From contig NZ_JAMLJL010000002.1 of assembly GCF_023634845.1 (NCBI RefSeq), forward strand, positions 124,001-188,000: 64,000 bases of DNA. The letters run 5' to 3'. Source of the DNA: Flavobacterium amniphilum. GTDB taxonomy: Bacteria > Bacteroidota > Bacteroidia > Flavobacteriales > Flavobacteriaceae. Shown in pieces: positions 39,065 to 48,235 of the stretch (position 1 is the first letter of the stretch; each line of letters begins with the position of its first letter). The notes below the pieces were generated by a model that ran no database searches, was not told where the DNA came from, and saw only the letters and a program-made list of their open reading frames with translations. The position numbers and the translations under genes are program-made.

Positions 39065-39524
39065 TACAAGTAAAAAAATAATTTTCAGATATTACAGTGA
39101 TGTCTTGGAAGAAGAAATCGTCGAAACCATGTGGGCTGAAACCCTGGACGAAGAAAATGGTGTTTACAAACTTGACAGCATTCCTTTTTATGGTCCGCTA
39201 ATAGCTACCGATGATATCTTTTATGCCGAATTTGATGAAAGCGAAGGCGGTTTGACATTCAGGGAAGTAATCGAATATTCAGGGAATTCAATCGTGCAGA
39301 TTGTAATTACCCAAGAAGATTTCAACAAAGAAATTATAAGAGACGAACTTCGGAATTTGAATTGCGAGTCGGAAGGATTAAATGATACATTTTTTTCTGT
39401 TGAAATATTGGAAAGTACTGATTACAAAACCATAAAGTCAATATTGGACAACTATGAGGAAAGTGGTGTTCTTTCTTATGCAGAACCCATACTTTCAGTA
39501 AAACATTCTGACGATATAGCTTAA
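39057..39524 (+). CDS. DUF4265-like protein
   Basis: 155 residues overlapping the hydroxylase gene by 8 bases, so translationally coupled. The segment VYKLDSIPFYGPLIATDDIFYAEFDESEGGLTFREVIEYSGNS follows the DUF4265 pattern. Small, acidic, no signal peptide. No known function; its place in the operon may be incidental. Confidence 0.65.
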   Translation: MDNTSKKIIFRYYSDVLEEEIVETMWAETLDEENGVYKLDSIPFYGPLIATDDIFYAEFDESEGGLTFREVIEYSGNSIVQIVITQEDFNKEIIRDELRNLNCESEGLNDTFFSVEILESTDYKTIKSILDNYEESGVLSYAEPILSVKHSDDIA

Positions 39525-39547
39525 CCAACCGACCAACAACCAACTAA

Positions 39548-41137
39548 ATGATACATTACGAAGATAATTTCACTCACGATAACTTACCAAATCCGGAATT
39601 ACAACCGCAATATTCCTTTTTGGATTTACCTCAGTTCAACCAACCTGAAATGCTCAATTGTGTTGAACGTTTATTGGATTATCATATCCAAAACGGTCAT
39701 GGTGATGCTATTTGCATCCAAACATTTGAAGAAAAATGGACCTATAACGATTTATACGAAAAAGCAAACCAGATTGCACATGTTTTAGTTGATGACTTAG
39801 GGTTAAAATCCGGTAACCGTGTGTTAATCCGTTCGGCTAATAACCCAATGATGGTTGCCTGTTGGTTTGCCATCCTTAAAGCCGGAGGAATTGTAGTTGC
39901 TACCATGCCATTACTTCGTTCCAAAGAATTGACTACCATAATTGATTGTGCCGAAATTACCCATGTTTTGTGCGACAGTGCCTTATCCGACGAAATGGAA
40001 TTGATTAAATCTCCTTTTTTGAAGAGAACCTGTTATTACCGTAGTTCGGAATTGGAAACCTTAATGCTATCCAAACCGAAAACATTCTCTAATTTTCATT
40101 CAAAATCAGACAGTGTTGCTTTAATCGGCTTTACATCCGGTACAACAGGATTACCAAAAATGACAGCACATTACCACAAAGATGTTTTAAATATCTGTGA
40201 AGCATTTCCGCAATATTCTTTACAACCAACACAAAATGATGTATTTACCGGAAGCCCACCGCTTGGTTTTACCTTTGGTTTGGGTGGCTTGGTATTGTTT
40301 CCGATGTATGTTGGTGCGTCGACTTTCTTAATCGAAAAACCCACACCTGATTTGCTACTTCAGGCGATACAGGATTATAAAGTAACCGTTTGTTTCACAG
40401 CTCCTACAGCATGGCGTGTATTAACAACAAAAGCAAGCGATTATACTATTTCGAGCTTACGCAAATGTGTATCAGCCGGAGAAACATTACCACTCAAAGT
40501 TTGGGAAGATTGGTACAATACAACCGGATTGAAAATCATTGACGGAATAGGCGCCACCGAAATGCTGCATATTTTCATTTCTTCCAACGAAATCAACATG
40601 AAACCCGGATCAACCGGTGTTGCCATTACAGGTTATGAAGCCAAAATAACCGACAATAAAGGAAACGAAGTACCGAGAAACGAACCTGGAAAACTAGCCG
40701 TACGTGGTATTACTGGCTGCAAATACCTAAACCGTGAAGAAAAGCAGCGCGAGTATGTCAGCAACGGATGGAATTTAACTGGAGATATTTTCCGTCAGGA
40801 TGAAGAAGGCTTCTTCTGGTTTGTGGCAAGAGGTGATGACATGATTATTTCTTCGGGATATAATATTGCTGCCATTGAAGTGGAAAGCGTACTTTTGACA
40901 CACGAAGAAATCCAGGAATGCGCCGTAGTCGGTTTGCCTGATGAAGAACGCGGTATGTTGGTTTGTGCCCATATTGTTTTAAAAGACAAAGCTAAAGCCA
41001 CAGATGAACTTGCCAAATCTATTCAATTGTGGTTCAAAGAAGTATCGGCTCCTTATAAGTATCCCAGAATAATTAATTTCATTGATGTTTTACCCAAAAC
41101 CGAAACCGGTAAAATTCAACGATTCAAATTGAAATAA
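39548..41137 (+). CDS. Benzoate/anthranilate-CoA ligase family protein
   Basis: 529 residues, ANL superfamily. ATP loop FTSGTTGLPKMTAH, aryl-acid segment GIGATEMLHIFISS, hinge SGYNIAAIEVE and C-terminal lysine in PKTETGKIQRFK. The GATEMLHIF variant recalls 2-aminobenzoate-CoA ligases. It should form the aryl-CoA used by the hydroxylase gene; anthranilate, salicylate or benzoate are candidates. Confidence 0.87.
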   Translation: MIHYEDNFTHDNLPNPELQPQYSFLDLPQFNQPEMLNCVERLLDYHIQNGHGDAICIQTFEEKWTYNDLYEKANQIAHVLVDDLGLKSGNRVLIRSANNPMMVACWFAILKAGGIVVATMPLLRSKELTTIIDCAEITHVLCDSALSDEMELIKSPFLKRTCYYRSSELETLMLSKPKTFSNFHSKSDSVALIGFTSGTTGLPKMTAHYHKDVLNICEAFPQYSLQPTQNDVFTGSPPLGFTFGLGGLVLFPMYVGASTFLIEKPTPDLLLQAIQDYKVTVCFTAPTAWRVLTTKASDYTISSLRKCVSAGETLPLKVWEDWYNTTGLKIIDGIGATEMLHIFISSNEINMKPGSTGVAITGYEAKITDNKGNEVPRNEPGKLAVRGITGCKYLNREEKQREYVSNGWNLTGDIFRQDEEGFFWFVARGDDMIISSGYNIAAIEVESVLLTHEEIQECAVVGLPDEERGMLVCAHIVLKDKAKATDELAKSIQLWFKEVSAPYKYPRIINFIDVLPKTETGKIQRFKLK

Positions 41138-41252
41138 TACTTAATTTTATAAACATGAAATCGCAATGAATAAGGAGTTTATTGTAAATAAACACCAAAA
41201 TAAATTAAAAAGCGACACCATATATGAGCGCTGACAAATAAATTTCACATAT

Positions 41253-41675
41253 ATGAAATATTTTATTAAAACAGAAAAAATCCGTTTCCAGCATATCGAT
41301 TTTGCAGGAATCGTTTTCTATCCGAGATTCCTTGAAATGCTTAACGGATTGGTTGAAGACTGGTTTGAAGAAGCATTGGACCGTCCATTCTGTAAAATGC
41401 ACGAAACAAACGGAATTCCAACCGTAGATTTAAAAGTCCAATTTAAAAAAGCAGCCCGCTTAGGTGAAGTAATCATCAAAGAACTATGGGTTAAGGAATT
41501 ACGTACTTCTTCCCTACTTTGTGCTTTTTTATTTAAAAACCAGCAGGGTGAAATCATTTTGGAAGGCGAAGTTACTTTGGTTAACGTAAAAATGGCCGAA
41601 GACCGAAAAGCGATTTCTTCAGAAGCATTTAGTGACACGATGAGAGAAAAAATAAGTTATTTCCTTTTACCATAA
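41253..41675 (+). CDS. Hotdog-fold acyl-CoA thioesterase (4-hydroxybenzoyl-CoA thioesterase type)
   Basis: 140 residues. The segment FQHIDFAGIVFYPRFLEMLNGLVEDWF carries the catalytic Asp at the usual site (QHIDFAG). It would release the free hydroxy-aryl acid from its CoA ester after hydroxylation, so that the cupin dioxygenase can act. 115 bases separate it from the ligase gene; the spacer shows no terminator. Confidence 0.86.
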   Translation: MKYFIKTEKIRFQHIDFAGIVFYPRFLEMLNGLVEDWFEEALDRPFCKMHETNGIPTVDLKVQFKKAARLGEVIIKELWVKELRTSSLLCAFLFKNQQGEIILEGEVTLVNVKMAEDRKAISSEAFSDTMREKISYFLLP

Positions 41676-41685
41676 TACAATAAAC

Positions 41686-42666
41686 ATGGAATTTAAAAAG
41701 TTCAAAGCCGCAACAGTACAAACTTCTCCCGTTTTTTTAAATGTGGAAAAAACGATTGATAAAGCGATTTCATTTGTTCAGGAAGCCGCTAACAATGGAG
41801 CGCAATTAATCGCTTTCCCTGAAGTTTTTGTGGCGGGTTATCCATACTGGAACTGGGTAATGACTCCGGTTCAGGGAAGTAAATGGTATGAAGAATTGTA
41901 TAAAAGTTCTGTAACCACTGATGATGCCGATATGCAACGCCTATATCAGGCTGCAAAAGACAACAACATTACTATTGTCATCGGAATTAATGAAAGAGGT
42001 AGCAGTTACGGAGAAATTTACAACACCAACTTAATCATTGACAACAAAGGAAGCTTAATCGGAAGACATCGAAAGTTGGTCCCAACCTGGGCTGAAAAAT
42101 TAACCTGGACATCGGGTGATGGCTCTTCTTTAAAAGTCTATGATACCGAAATCGGACCAATCGGAACATTAGCCTGTGGTGAAAACACCAATACTTTAGC
42201 ACGTTTTACCCTATTATCACAAGGCGAACTGATTCACATAGCTAATTATATTTCGTTACCGGTTGCACCTCCGGATTACAATATGGCGGAAGCTATTAAA
42301 ATCCGTGCAGCCGCTCATTCCTTTGAAGGAAAATTGTTTACAATTGTTTCCTGTTCGACCATTTCGAAAGAAATTATGGATGCCTTAAAAGAAGATGTTC
42401 CGAATATCGAAGAATTGCTAACCCGTAAAAATTCGGCATTTTCAGGTTTTATTGGACCAAACGGCGCCGTAATCGGGGAACCTTTAATTGATGAGGAAGG
42501 AATTGTTTATGCCGATATTGATTTGGCCAAATGTATCCAACCGAAACAAATGCACGACATTTTAGGTCATTACAACCGTTTTGATATTTTCGATTTGCGT
42601 GTGAATGTGGCACCAACCCGAAAAATCACTTTGATTGACAATCACGAGGAATTCAACAGAAGATAA
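41686..42666 (+). CDS. Nitrilase-superfamily carbon-nitrogen hydrolase
   Basis: 326 residues. The catalytic triad is visible: Glu46 (AFPEVFVAGYPYW), Lys130 (HRKLVPTWAEKL) and Cys164 (LACGENTNTLARF). The family hydrolyses nitriles or amides. In this operon a plausible substrate is an amide produced when a 2-amino aromatic ring is cleaved next to the amino-bearing carbon, or maleamate. A true nitrilase acting on an aromatic nitrile is the alternative. Confidence 0.9.
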   Translation: MEFKKFKAATVQTSPVFLNVEKTIDKAISFVQEAANNGAQLIAFPEVFVAGYPYWNWVMTPVQGSKWYEELYKSSVTTDDADMQRLYQAAKDNNITIVIGINERGSSYGEIYNTNLIIDNKGSLIGRHRKLVPTWAEKLTWTSGDGSSLKVYDTEIGPIGTLACGENTNTLARFTLLSQGELIHIANYISLPVAPPDYNMAEAIKIRAAAHSFEGKLFTIVSCSTISKEIMDALKEDVPNIEELLTRKNSAFSGFIGPNGAVIGEPLIDEEGIVYADIDLAKCIQPKQMHDILGHYNRFDIFDLRVNVAPTRKITLIDNHEEFNRR

Positions 42667-42667
42667 A

Positions 42668-43174
42668 ATGAAAAACAAAGGAGCAGTAACAGCTATTCTG
42701 GAGATTTACAAAAAGGCAATCGAAGATTTGAAGGATTCTATAAAAGACATCTCAGAGGAACAATTGCTGGTTGTTGTTGATACTGAAACAACTGATGACA
42801 ACTGCCGTTCTTTGCAAACCATATTGTCACACATTGTGAGTTCTGGGTATAGCTATGCTACAAGTGTTCATAATCATAAAGAAAATTCACTGGAAAAACC
42901 GGTTAAAAAATTCCATACTTCGGTTGATGCGTATGTAACCGATTTAGATACGATGTTTGCTTTCAATGAATTTGTTTTCGATAAAATTTACGACGACGAA
43001 CTGGAAGAAAACGACCAGGACAATAAAATGAAAACCGGATGGCAGCAATATTACGATATTGAGCAATTAATGGAGCACGCCATTGTTCATATTCTCCGCC
43101 ATCACAGACAAATTAACAATATCATTAAACGAAATTTTAATAATTCCGTAAAAGACACAAGATATGGAAGATAA
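42668..43174 (+). CDS. DinB-fold protein in aromatic operon
   Basis: 168 residues from the ATG one base after the nitrilase stop; a longer frame overlaps the nitrilase and is unlikely. DinB/YfiT four-helix fold with the metal-binding histidines in LSHIVSSG and in the C-terminal EHAIVHILRHHRQI. Family members include thiol-dependent transferases and the mycothiol-dependent maleylpyruvate isomerase. In a gentisate-type operon of a phylum that may use bacillithiol, a thiol-dependent cis-trans isomerase is a testable role. Confidence 0.78.
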   Translation: MKNKGAVTAILEIYKKAIEDLKDSIKDISEEQLLVVVDTETTDDNCRSLQTILSHIVSSGYSYATSVHNHKENSLEKPVKKFHTSVDAYVTDLDTMFAFNEFVFDKIYDDELEENDQDNKMKTGWQQYYDIEQLMEHAIVHILRHHRQINNIIKRNFNNSVKDTRYGR

Positions 43175-44273
43175 ATTCAGTGACGATCAGATTGGTCGTG
43201 CCAGAGTAAAAGACACTCCGGAGCTAGAAGCCTATTATAAAGAATTAGAAGGCTTGGGTGCCGGTGCTTTATGGACAGTTGCCAACGACATTGAGCCTTG
43301 GGAACCCCGTACATCATCAGTTCCCATGCTTTGGAAATATGAAGATTTAAGAGAATTGGTCTTAAAATCTTCCGAATTGGTTACTCCTGAACAAGCAGGT
43401 CGCCGTGTGGTGTATCTGGTAAACGACAAACGAAAAGATGTTTCGGCAGCTGTAGGCTGGTTGTACACCGGAATTCAGGTAACAAGACCAGGTGAAAGTA
43501 CATCTGCACACCGCCATAAAGCTTCTGCACTTCGTTTCATCATGGAAGGTGAAGGCGGTTATACGGTTGTGGATGGTAACAAAGTTACCTTTGAAGTCAA
43601 TGATTTTGTGATTACACCAAATTCAGCATGGCACGAGCATGGTGTGGCTGAAGACGGAAAAACCTGTGTTTGGCAGGACGGATTGGACATTCCTTTGGTA
43701 AATGCTCTGGAAGCCAATGATTATGCAGTTTTTGACGGCAAACAACCTTTAAAAGCACCCACAAACCATCTGCCGTTATCTTATGGCGGAACCGGATTGA
43801 TTCCTGCCGATGCCGTTTGGGACAAACCCTATTCTCCATTATTCAAATATTCCTGGAAGCAAGTCTATCCGGCATTGTTGGAAGCAGCAAAAGTCAATGA
43901 AGGCTCACCTTACGACGGAATCATCATGCAATATTCAAATCCGTTGACCGGTGGACACGTGATGCAAACCATGGGAGCTTCCATGCAATTATTACCGGCC
44001 GGTTTTAAAGGAAAAACACATAAACATACCGGTTCTTTTGTGTACCAATGTGCCAAAGGAAGCGGTTATTCCATTATTAACGGAAAACGTTTTGACTGGA
44101 AAGAAAGGGATATTTTCTGTGTACCGTCATGGGCTTGGCATGAGCATCATAACGCATCCAATACTGAAGATGCTTGTTTGTTTTCATTCAATGACTTACC
44201 GGTTATCGAAGGATTAGGTTTGTTTCAGGAACAAGCTTATCCGGACAACAACGGATACCAAATTATTAAATAA
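43164..44273 (+). CDS. Gentisate 1,2-dioxygenase-like bicupin
   Basis: 369 residues, overlapping the DinB gene by 11 bases. Two cupin domains: the first has His116, His118 and His157 (SAHRHKASALRF; AWHEHG), the second His286, His288 and His326 (KTHKHTGSFVYQ; AWHEHHN), so both keep metal-ligand patterns. The family cleaves the ring between the carboxyl-bearing carbon and the adjacent substituted carbon. Gentisate gives maleylpyruvate; 5-hydroxyanthranilate would give an amide analogue. Confidence 0.87.
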   Translation: MEDKFSDDQIGRARVKDTPELEAYYKELEGLGAGALWTVANDIEPWEPRTSSVPMLWKYEDLRELVLKSSELVTPEQAGRRVVYLVNDKRKDVSAAVGWLYTGIQVTRPGESTSAHRHKASALRFIMEGEGGYTVVDGNKVTFEVNDFVITPNSAWHEHGVAEDGKTCVWQDGLDIPLVNALEANDYAVFDGKQPLKAPTNHLPLSYGGTGLIPADAVWDKPYSPLFKYSWKQVYPALLEAAKVNEGSPYDGIIMQYSNPLTGGHVMQTMGASMQLLPAGFKGKTHKHTGSFVYQCAKGSGYSIINGKRFDWKERDIFCVPSWAWHEHHNASNTEDACLFSFNDLPVIEGLGLFQEQAYPDNNGYQIIK

Positions 44274-44291
44274 AATTATGAATCGGCGATT

Positions 44292-44328
44292 GACTTTGCA
44301 ACTCAGTCACTTTGCCACTTTGCTACTC
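44292..44328 (+). repeat. Short degenerate ACTTTGC repeats
   Basis: Three to four copies of ACTTTGC separated by about 5-10 bases in the gap between the dioxygenase and FAH genes. Looks like simple intergenic repeat expansion; no open function. Confidence 0.55.
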
Positions 44329-44333
44329 AAAAT

Positions 44334-45242
44334 ATGAAATTACTTACTTATTCAATAGAAGATTCTGAACCGCGTTTAGGTTTTATACACAACAACCAAG
44401 TCATCGATATGGAAGATTTTGGGGAAGTTTCCAATTTTCCGCTTCCAAGCGATATGCTTTCATTGATCGACATGGGTTTTGATGTGGTTTCCGAAATCAA
44501 TGAATTAATTTCCGAAACAAGTCAGGAACAATTTGATGAAATCGCTTATTCCATTGATGATGTTGTTTTTTTGGCACCGATCATGAAACCCAGAAAAAAC
44601 ATTATCGGAATTGGTTTGAATTATACCGAACACGTTGCCGAAAGTGCGAGAACATTGGATACGACAGGAAAATTACCGCAAAAACCGATTATTTTTTCCA
44701 AACCGCCAACAACCGTTACGGCAACCAACACGGAAATCGTTAAAAACACAAAACTGACGCAGCAATTGGACTGGGAGGTTGAATTAGCCGTGGTAATCGG
44801 CAAAAAAGGTAAATATGTAAGCAAGGAAGATGCTTTGGATTATGTTTTTGGTTATACGGTAATCAATGACATTTCCGCAAGGGATTGCCGCCGTGAAGGA
44901 CAATGGATTGTTTCCAAAGGCCAGGATACTTTTGCGCCAATGGGACCGGTTTTGGTAACCAAAGACGAAATTGAAAACCCTCACAACTTGAATTTATCCT
45001 TAAAACTAAACGGAATCGAAAAACAGAATTCAAATACCAAATTCTTATTATTCAATATCAATGATTTGATTGAAGATTTGAGTATCGTTTTCACATTGGA
45101 ACCCGGAGACATTATTGCAACCGGAACGCCTGCCGGTGTTGGCGCCGGTCGTGATCCGCAGGAATGGATGCATAACGGTGACGTTGTGGAAGCTACTGTG
45201 GAAGGCATTGGAACGATTGTGAATACAATAAAGGAAATTTAA
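44334..45242 (+). CDS. Fumarylacetoacetate hydrolase family protein
   Basis: 302 residues. FAH C-terminal domain with GIGLNYTEHVAES, the metal-binding acidic residues in DWEVELAVVIGKKG, NDISARDCRREGQW and the exit motif GDIIATGTPAGVGAGR. It would hydrolyse the C-C bond of maleylpyruvate, fumarylpyruvate or an amide analogue, releasing pyruvate. Confidence 0.88.
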   Translation: MKLLTYSIEDSEPRLGFIHNNQVIDMEDFGEVSNFPLPSDMLSLIDMGFDVVSEINELISETSQEQFDEIAYSIDDVVFLAPIMKPRKNIIGIGLNYTEHVAESARTLDTTGKLPQKPIIFSKPPTTVTATNTEIVKNTKLTQQLDWEVELAVVIGKKGKYVSKEDALDYVFGYTVINDISARDCRREGQWIVSKGQDTFAPMGPVLVTKDEIENPHNLNLSLKLNGIEKQNSNTKFLLFNINDLIEDLSIVFTLEPGDIIATGTPAGVGAGRDPQEWMHNGDVVEATVEGIGTIVNTIKEI

Positions 45243-45247
45243 TTTAA

Positions 45248-45769
45248 ATGAAAAACCTACTATTATTATTCTTATTAAGTTTCAATTTCACTTTTTCACA
45301 AGAAAATTTTGTAAACTCTTATGTCCACATTTACGGTAAAGATGGGTTAGTTTATAAAGTTAAAGACAACCAATTATTTACGGGGACAATTTCGTTTATA
45401 AAAAAGAATGGGGTTATCAGACATAAAACTGTATTCAACAATGGATATCTGACAAATACATATTTATATTACAATAAATCTTCCCGTGGAAAAATAAGCG
45501 AAGAAACAGTTTACTATCAGGAAAAAGTAAATGAGGATGTACCTAAATTACATCCAAAGAAAATTATAAGTTATCATTCAACAGGAGAAATCTATAACAT
45601 TAAGTATTATGATTTGGAAGGAGAAAACTATCTGGAAGAAAGTTTTGAAGATGGAAAATTAACATACAGTTGCGAATATAAAAACGGGAAAAAACACGGA
45701 AAGGAATATTGTACCACAAGGAAATGTGGTGAAGAAACAGTTATGTATTCAAAGGGGAAAAAAATTTAA
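45248..45769 (+). CDS. Exported YwqK/MORN-like repeat protein
   Basis: 173 residues. Signal peptide MKNLLLLFLLSFNFTFSQ, then tandem short beta-hairpin units (KKIISYHSTGEIYNIKYYDLEG, FEDGKLTYSCEYKNGKKHGKEY) as in YwqK-like proteins. Five bases after the FAH gene, so co-transcribed, but no enzymatic link to the pathway is evident. Confidence 0.7.
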   Translation: MKNLLLLFLLSFNFTFSQENFVNSYVHIYGKDGLVYKVKDNQLFTGTISFIKKNGVIRHKTVFNNGYLTNTYLYYNKSSRGKISEETVYYQEKVNEDVPKLHPKKIISYHSTGEIYNIKYYDLEGENYLEESFEDGKLTYSCEYKNGKKHGKEYCTTRKCGEETVMYSKGKKI

Positions 45770-45779
45770 TAACCGAAAG

Positions 45780-46409
45780 ATGGATAAAACAAAAAAAGCA
45801 GTTGAAGCTTTCAATAAAAATGCAAATCAATACCAGGACAGATTCATGGCTTTTGATTTGTACAACGATACTTTTGACTTGTTTTGGGGTTCCATTAAAA
45901 AACAAAATGCTGAAGTTCTGGAATTGGCCTGTGGACCGGGAAATATCACCAAGTATCTTTTACAGAAACGTCCCGATTTTCAGGTTTTAGGAACAGATTT
46001 GGCTCCAAACATGATTGAATTGGCCCAAAAGAATAATCCTTCAGCTGATTTTCAATTATTGGATTGCCGCGATTTCGTAAAATTGGGACGAACTTTTGAC
46101 GGCATTATGTGTGGCTTCGGATTGCCTTACATTTCTAAAGAAGATGCCGTCCAATTGATAACAGATTCGGCTGCATGCCTGAATCCCGGAGGAGTTTTAT
46201 ATCTCAGCACCATGGAAGATGATTACAGTAAATCCGGGTTGAAAAAAGGAAGTAACGGAGACGAAGTCTTTATGCATTACCATCAGGCTGATTATTTAAC
46301 AGCTGCATTGGAAGAAAACGGTTTTGAGTTAATAACTTTAGACCGTAAAGATTTTCCCGAACAAAACGGAACCATAACAACAGATTTAATATTAATTGCA
46401 AGAAAATAA
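45780..46409 (+). CDS. Class I SAM-dependent methyltransferase in aromatic operon
   Basis: 209 residues from MDKTKKAVEAF. Motif I is VLELACGPGNITKYLL; MCGFGLPYISKEDA follows. The upstream extension overlaps the previous gene and is unlikely. Substrate unknown; an intermediate or a side-product could be methylated. Confidence 0.78.
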   Translation: MDKTKKAVEAFNKNANQYQDRFMAFDLYNDTFDLFWGSIKKQNAEVLELACGPGNITKYLLQKRPDFQVLGTDLAPNMIELAQKNNPSADFQLLDCRDFVKLGRTFDGIMCGFGLPYISKEDAVQLITDSAACLNPGGVLYLSTMEDDYSKSGLKKGSNGDEVFMHYHQADYLTAALEENGFELITLDRKDFPEQNGTITTDLILIARK

Positions 46410-46410
46410 A

Positions 46411-47160
46411 ATGAAAAAATACAGAATAGGTCAAATCGTACCTTCGTCAAATGTAACCATGGAAACCGAAATACCGGCTGTTTTCCGTTCGCGTGAAACG
46501 ATTTTACCGGAGCGTTTCACATTTCATAGCAGTAGAATGCGCATGAAAAAGGTAACCAAGGAAGAATTGGAAGCCATGGATGCCATGAGTTTGAAATGTG
46601 CCACCGAATTATCCGATGCACATGTAGACGTTATGGGTTACGCCTGTTTGGTAGCCATCATGAGCATGGGACGCGGATATCATTGTGTTTCGGAAGTGAA
46701 TTTGCATCAGGAAACCATAAAGAACGACTTCCCTACTCCAATTGTAACTTCTGCCGGTGCATTGATCAACGGTTTAAAGGTTTTGGGGGCTAAAAAAGTG
46801 GCCGTGATTACACCGTATATGCGTCCGCTAACCGATTTGGTGGTGGATTATATCGAGCATCAGGGATTTGAGGTTGTCGATTCCATTGCATTGGAAATTC
46901 CTGACAATTTGGAAGTTGCCGCTCAGGATCCGATGAATTTATTGGAAATCTACAAAAGACTGGATTTAACCGGAGTTGATGTTTTAGTGGCTTCTGCCTG
47001 TGTGCAAATGCCTTCATTGGAAGCTATTGATCTGATTCAGAAAGAAATCGGGATTCCGGTGACATCTGCAGCCGTTTGTACCACTTACGAAATGATGAAA
47101 AAACTCGGAATTGAAGCCAAAGCACCAATTGGCGGTGAATTACTAAGCGGAAAATACTAA
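46411..47160 (+). CDS. Maleate cis-trans isomerase (Asp/Glu racemase superfamily)
   Basis: 249 residues from MKKYRIGQIVPSSNVTMETEIP, the typical maleate isomerase start. The two catalytic cysteines are Cys79 (MGYACLVAIM) and Cys197 (ASACVQMPS). It converts maleate to fumarate, as NicE does in nicotinate degradation. Last gene of the operon; it implies that maleate is formed upstream by direct hydrolysis of a cis ring-cleavage product. Confidence 0.9.
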   Translation: MKKYRIGQIVPSSNVTMETEIPAVFRSRETILPERFTFHSSRMRMKKVTKEELEAMDAMSLKCATELSDAHVDVMGYACLVAIMSMGRGYHCVSEVNLHQETIKNDFPTPIVTSAGALINGLKVLGAKKVAVITPYMRPLTDLVVDYIEHQGFEVVDSIALEIPDNLEVAAQDPMNLLEIYKRLDLTGVDVLVASACVQMPSLEAIDLIQKEIGIPVTSAAVCTTYEMMKKLGIEAKAPIGGELLSGKY

Positions 47161-47193
47161 AATAATGCCTCTGATTGAGGCATTATTCTTTTA
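47161..47193. terminator. Terminator of the aromatic operon
   Basis: Stem AATAATGCCTC/GAGGCATTATT with a short loop, followed by CTTTT. It overlaps the stop codon of the convergent HTH gene. Confidence 0.82.
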
Positions 47194-48136
47194 TAAAACT
47201 TTGTATTTTGTTTTTGTAATATTCGATTTTCTGGTGCATCCGGTTAAAAAATATATTTCTGTCTCTCTTCCCGGAAGATTGCAGTAATTTTGAAGTGTAA
47301 CACTGGTGTTTAAAAAATGCTTCCGATTCCAAGCAGGTCTCTTTATTTTCTGTAATAAAATAACCTACCATATTATAAGGAACAAACAAGGATTTTTCCT
47401 CAGGGCCGGAAAGCAAAACCGTATTATTCAAAATCAGCAATTCATTGTAATACAACTGGAAAGATTCATCATCCCGGTTTGTTTTCGTATCAACTAATTC
47501 AACAACAGCCCTGACTTCATCTAATAAGAGCAATGCGGTTTCATATGAAATCAATCCGGCTTCAAAAAAGTAAAAAATCTGTTGCAGCGAACTGTTAATC
47601 GTTGTGTCATTCCATATTTCGGTGACTTTTACCTTTTCATACACCGCTTTCAACTGTGAAGTTCCTTCCAGCATTTGTGCATCGGGTACAAAATGGTCAA
47701 AATGCATTTGTTTTTCTTCCTTACTCAACAATTGGATCCAGACATATAATTTGAATTTTGAAAGCAACGTTCCGCCAATAGTATAAAACAGCGGTATATC
47801 CTTTGCAGAATAAAAGAGATTCACCTGTTTGTCCCTATATTTTTTCAGAAATGCAGCCGATTGTTCAAAATAACTTTTAAAATCCCCAACCGATTTTATA
47901 CTATGTGTTTTTTCTACAATAATCTTCTTTTTATCAGAAAATAAAGCATCCAAAGAAATGGAATAATGATTGCAGAGCATAACGGTCTCTTCAATTGAAA
48001 ATTTACTCTTCAAGGACACCCTTCTGTGTGAAGCATCATAACTGATATTGAGTACACCGGCAATTTCATCAATAATGGATTGTTGTTCTTTAAGTGATTT
48101 CCGAATTTCTTTAAGCAATAATTCCTGATTACTCAT
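47183..48136 (-). CDS. Helix-turn-helix protein with long C-terminal domain
   Basis: About 317 residues from MSNQELLLKEIRKSL; a start five codons earlier is possible. The first ~75 residues look like an HTH DNA-binding unit (IAGVLNISYDASHRRVSLKSKFSIEETVMLCNHYSISLDALF). The rest is helical and aromatic-rich without a known ligand domain. Convergent with the aromatic operon, so it could regulate it, but position alone is weak evidence. Confidence 0.65.
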   Translation of the reverse strand: MSNQELLLKEIRKSLKEQQSIIDEIAGVLNISYDASHRRVSLKSKFSIEETVMLCNHYSISLDALFSDKKKIIVEKTHSIKSVGDFKSYFEQSAAFLKKYRDKQVNLFYSAKDIPLFYTIGGTLLSKFKLYVWIQLLSKEEKQMHFDHFVPDAQMLEGTSQLKAVYEKVKVTEIWNDTTINSSLQQIFYFFEAGLISYETALLLLDEVRAVVELVDTKTNRDDESFQLYYNELLILNNTVLLSGPEEKSLFVPYNMVGYFITENKETCLESEAFFKHQCYTSKLLQSSGKRDRNIFFNRMHQKIEYYKNKIQSFIKE

Positions 48137-48235
48137 TTTTGTGATTTTCACAAATATATAAAATACAATAATTACTAATTACAATTTCATTTGTAAATAA
48201 CACAATATTTTTGACCGTAAACTAAAATTAAAGCT

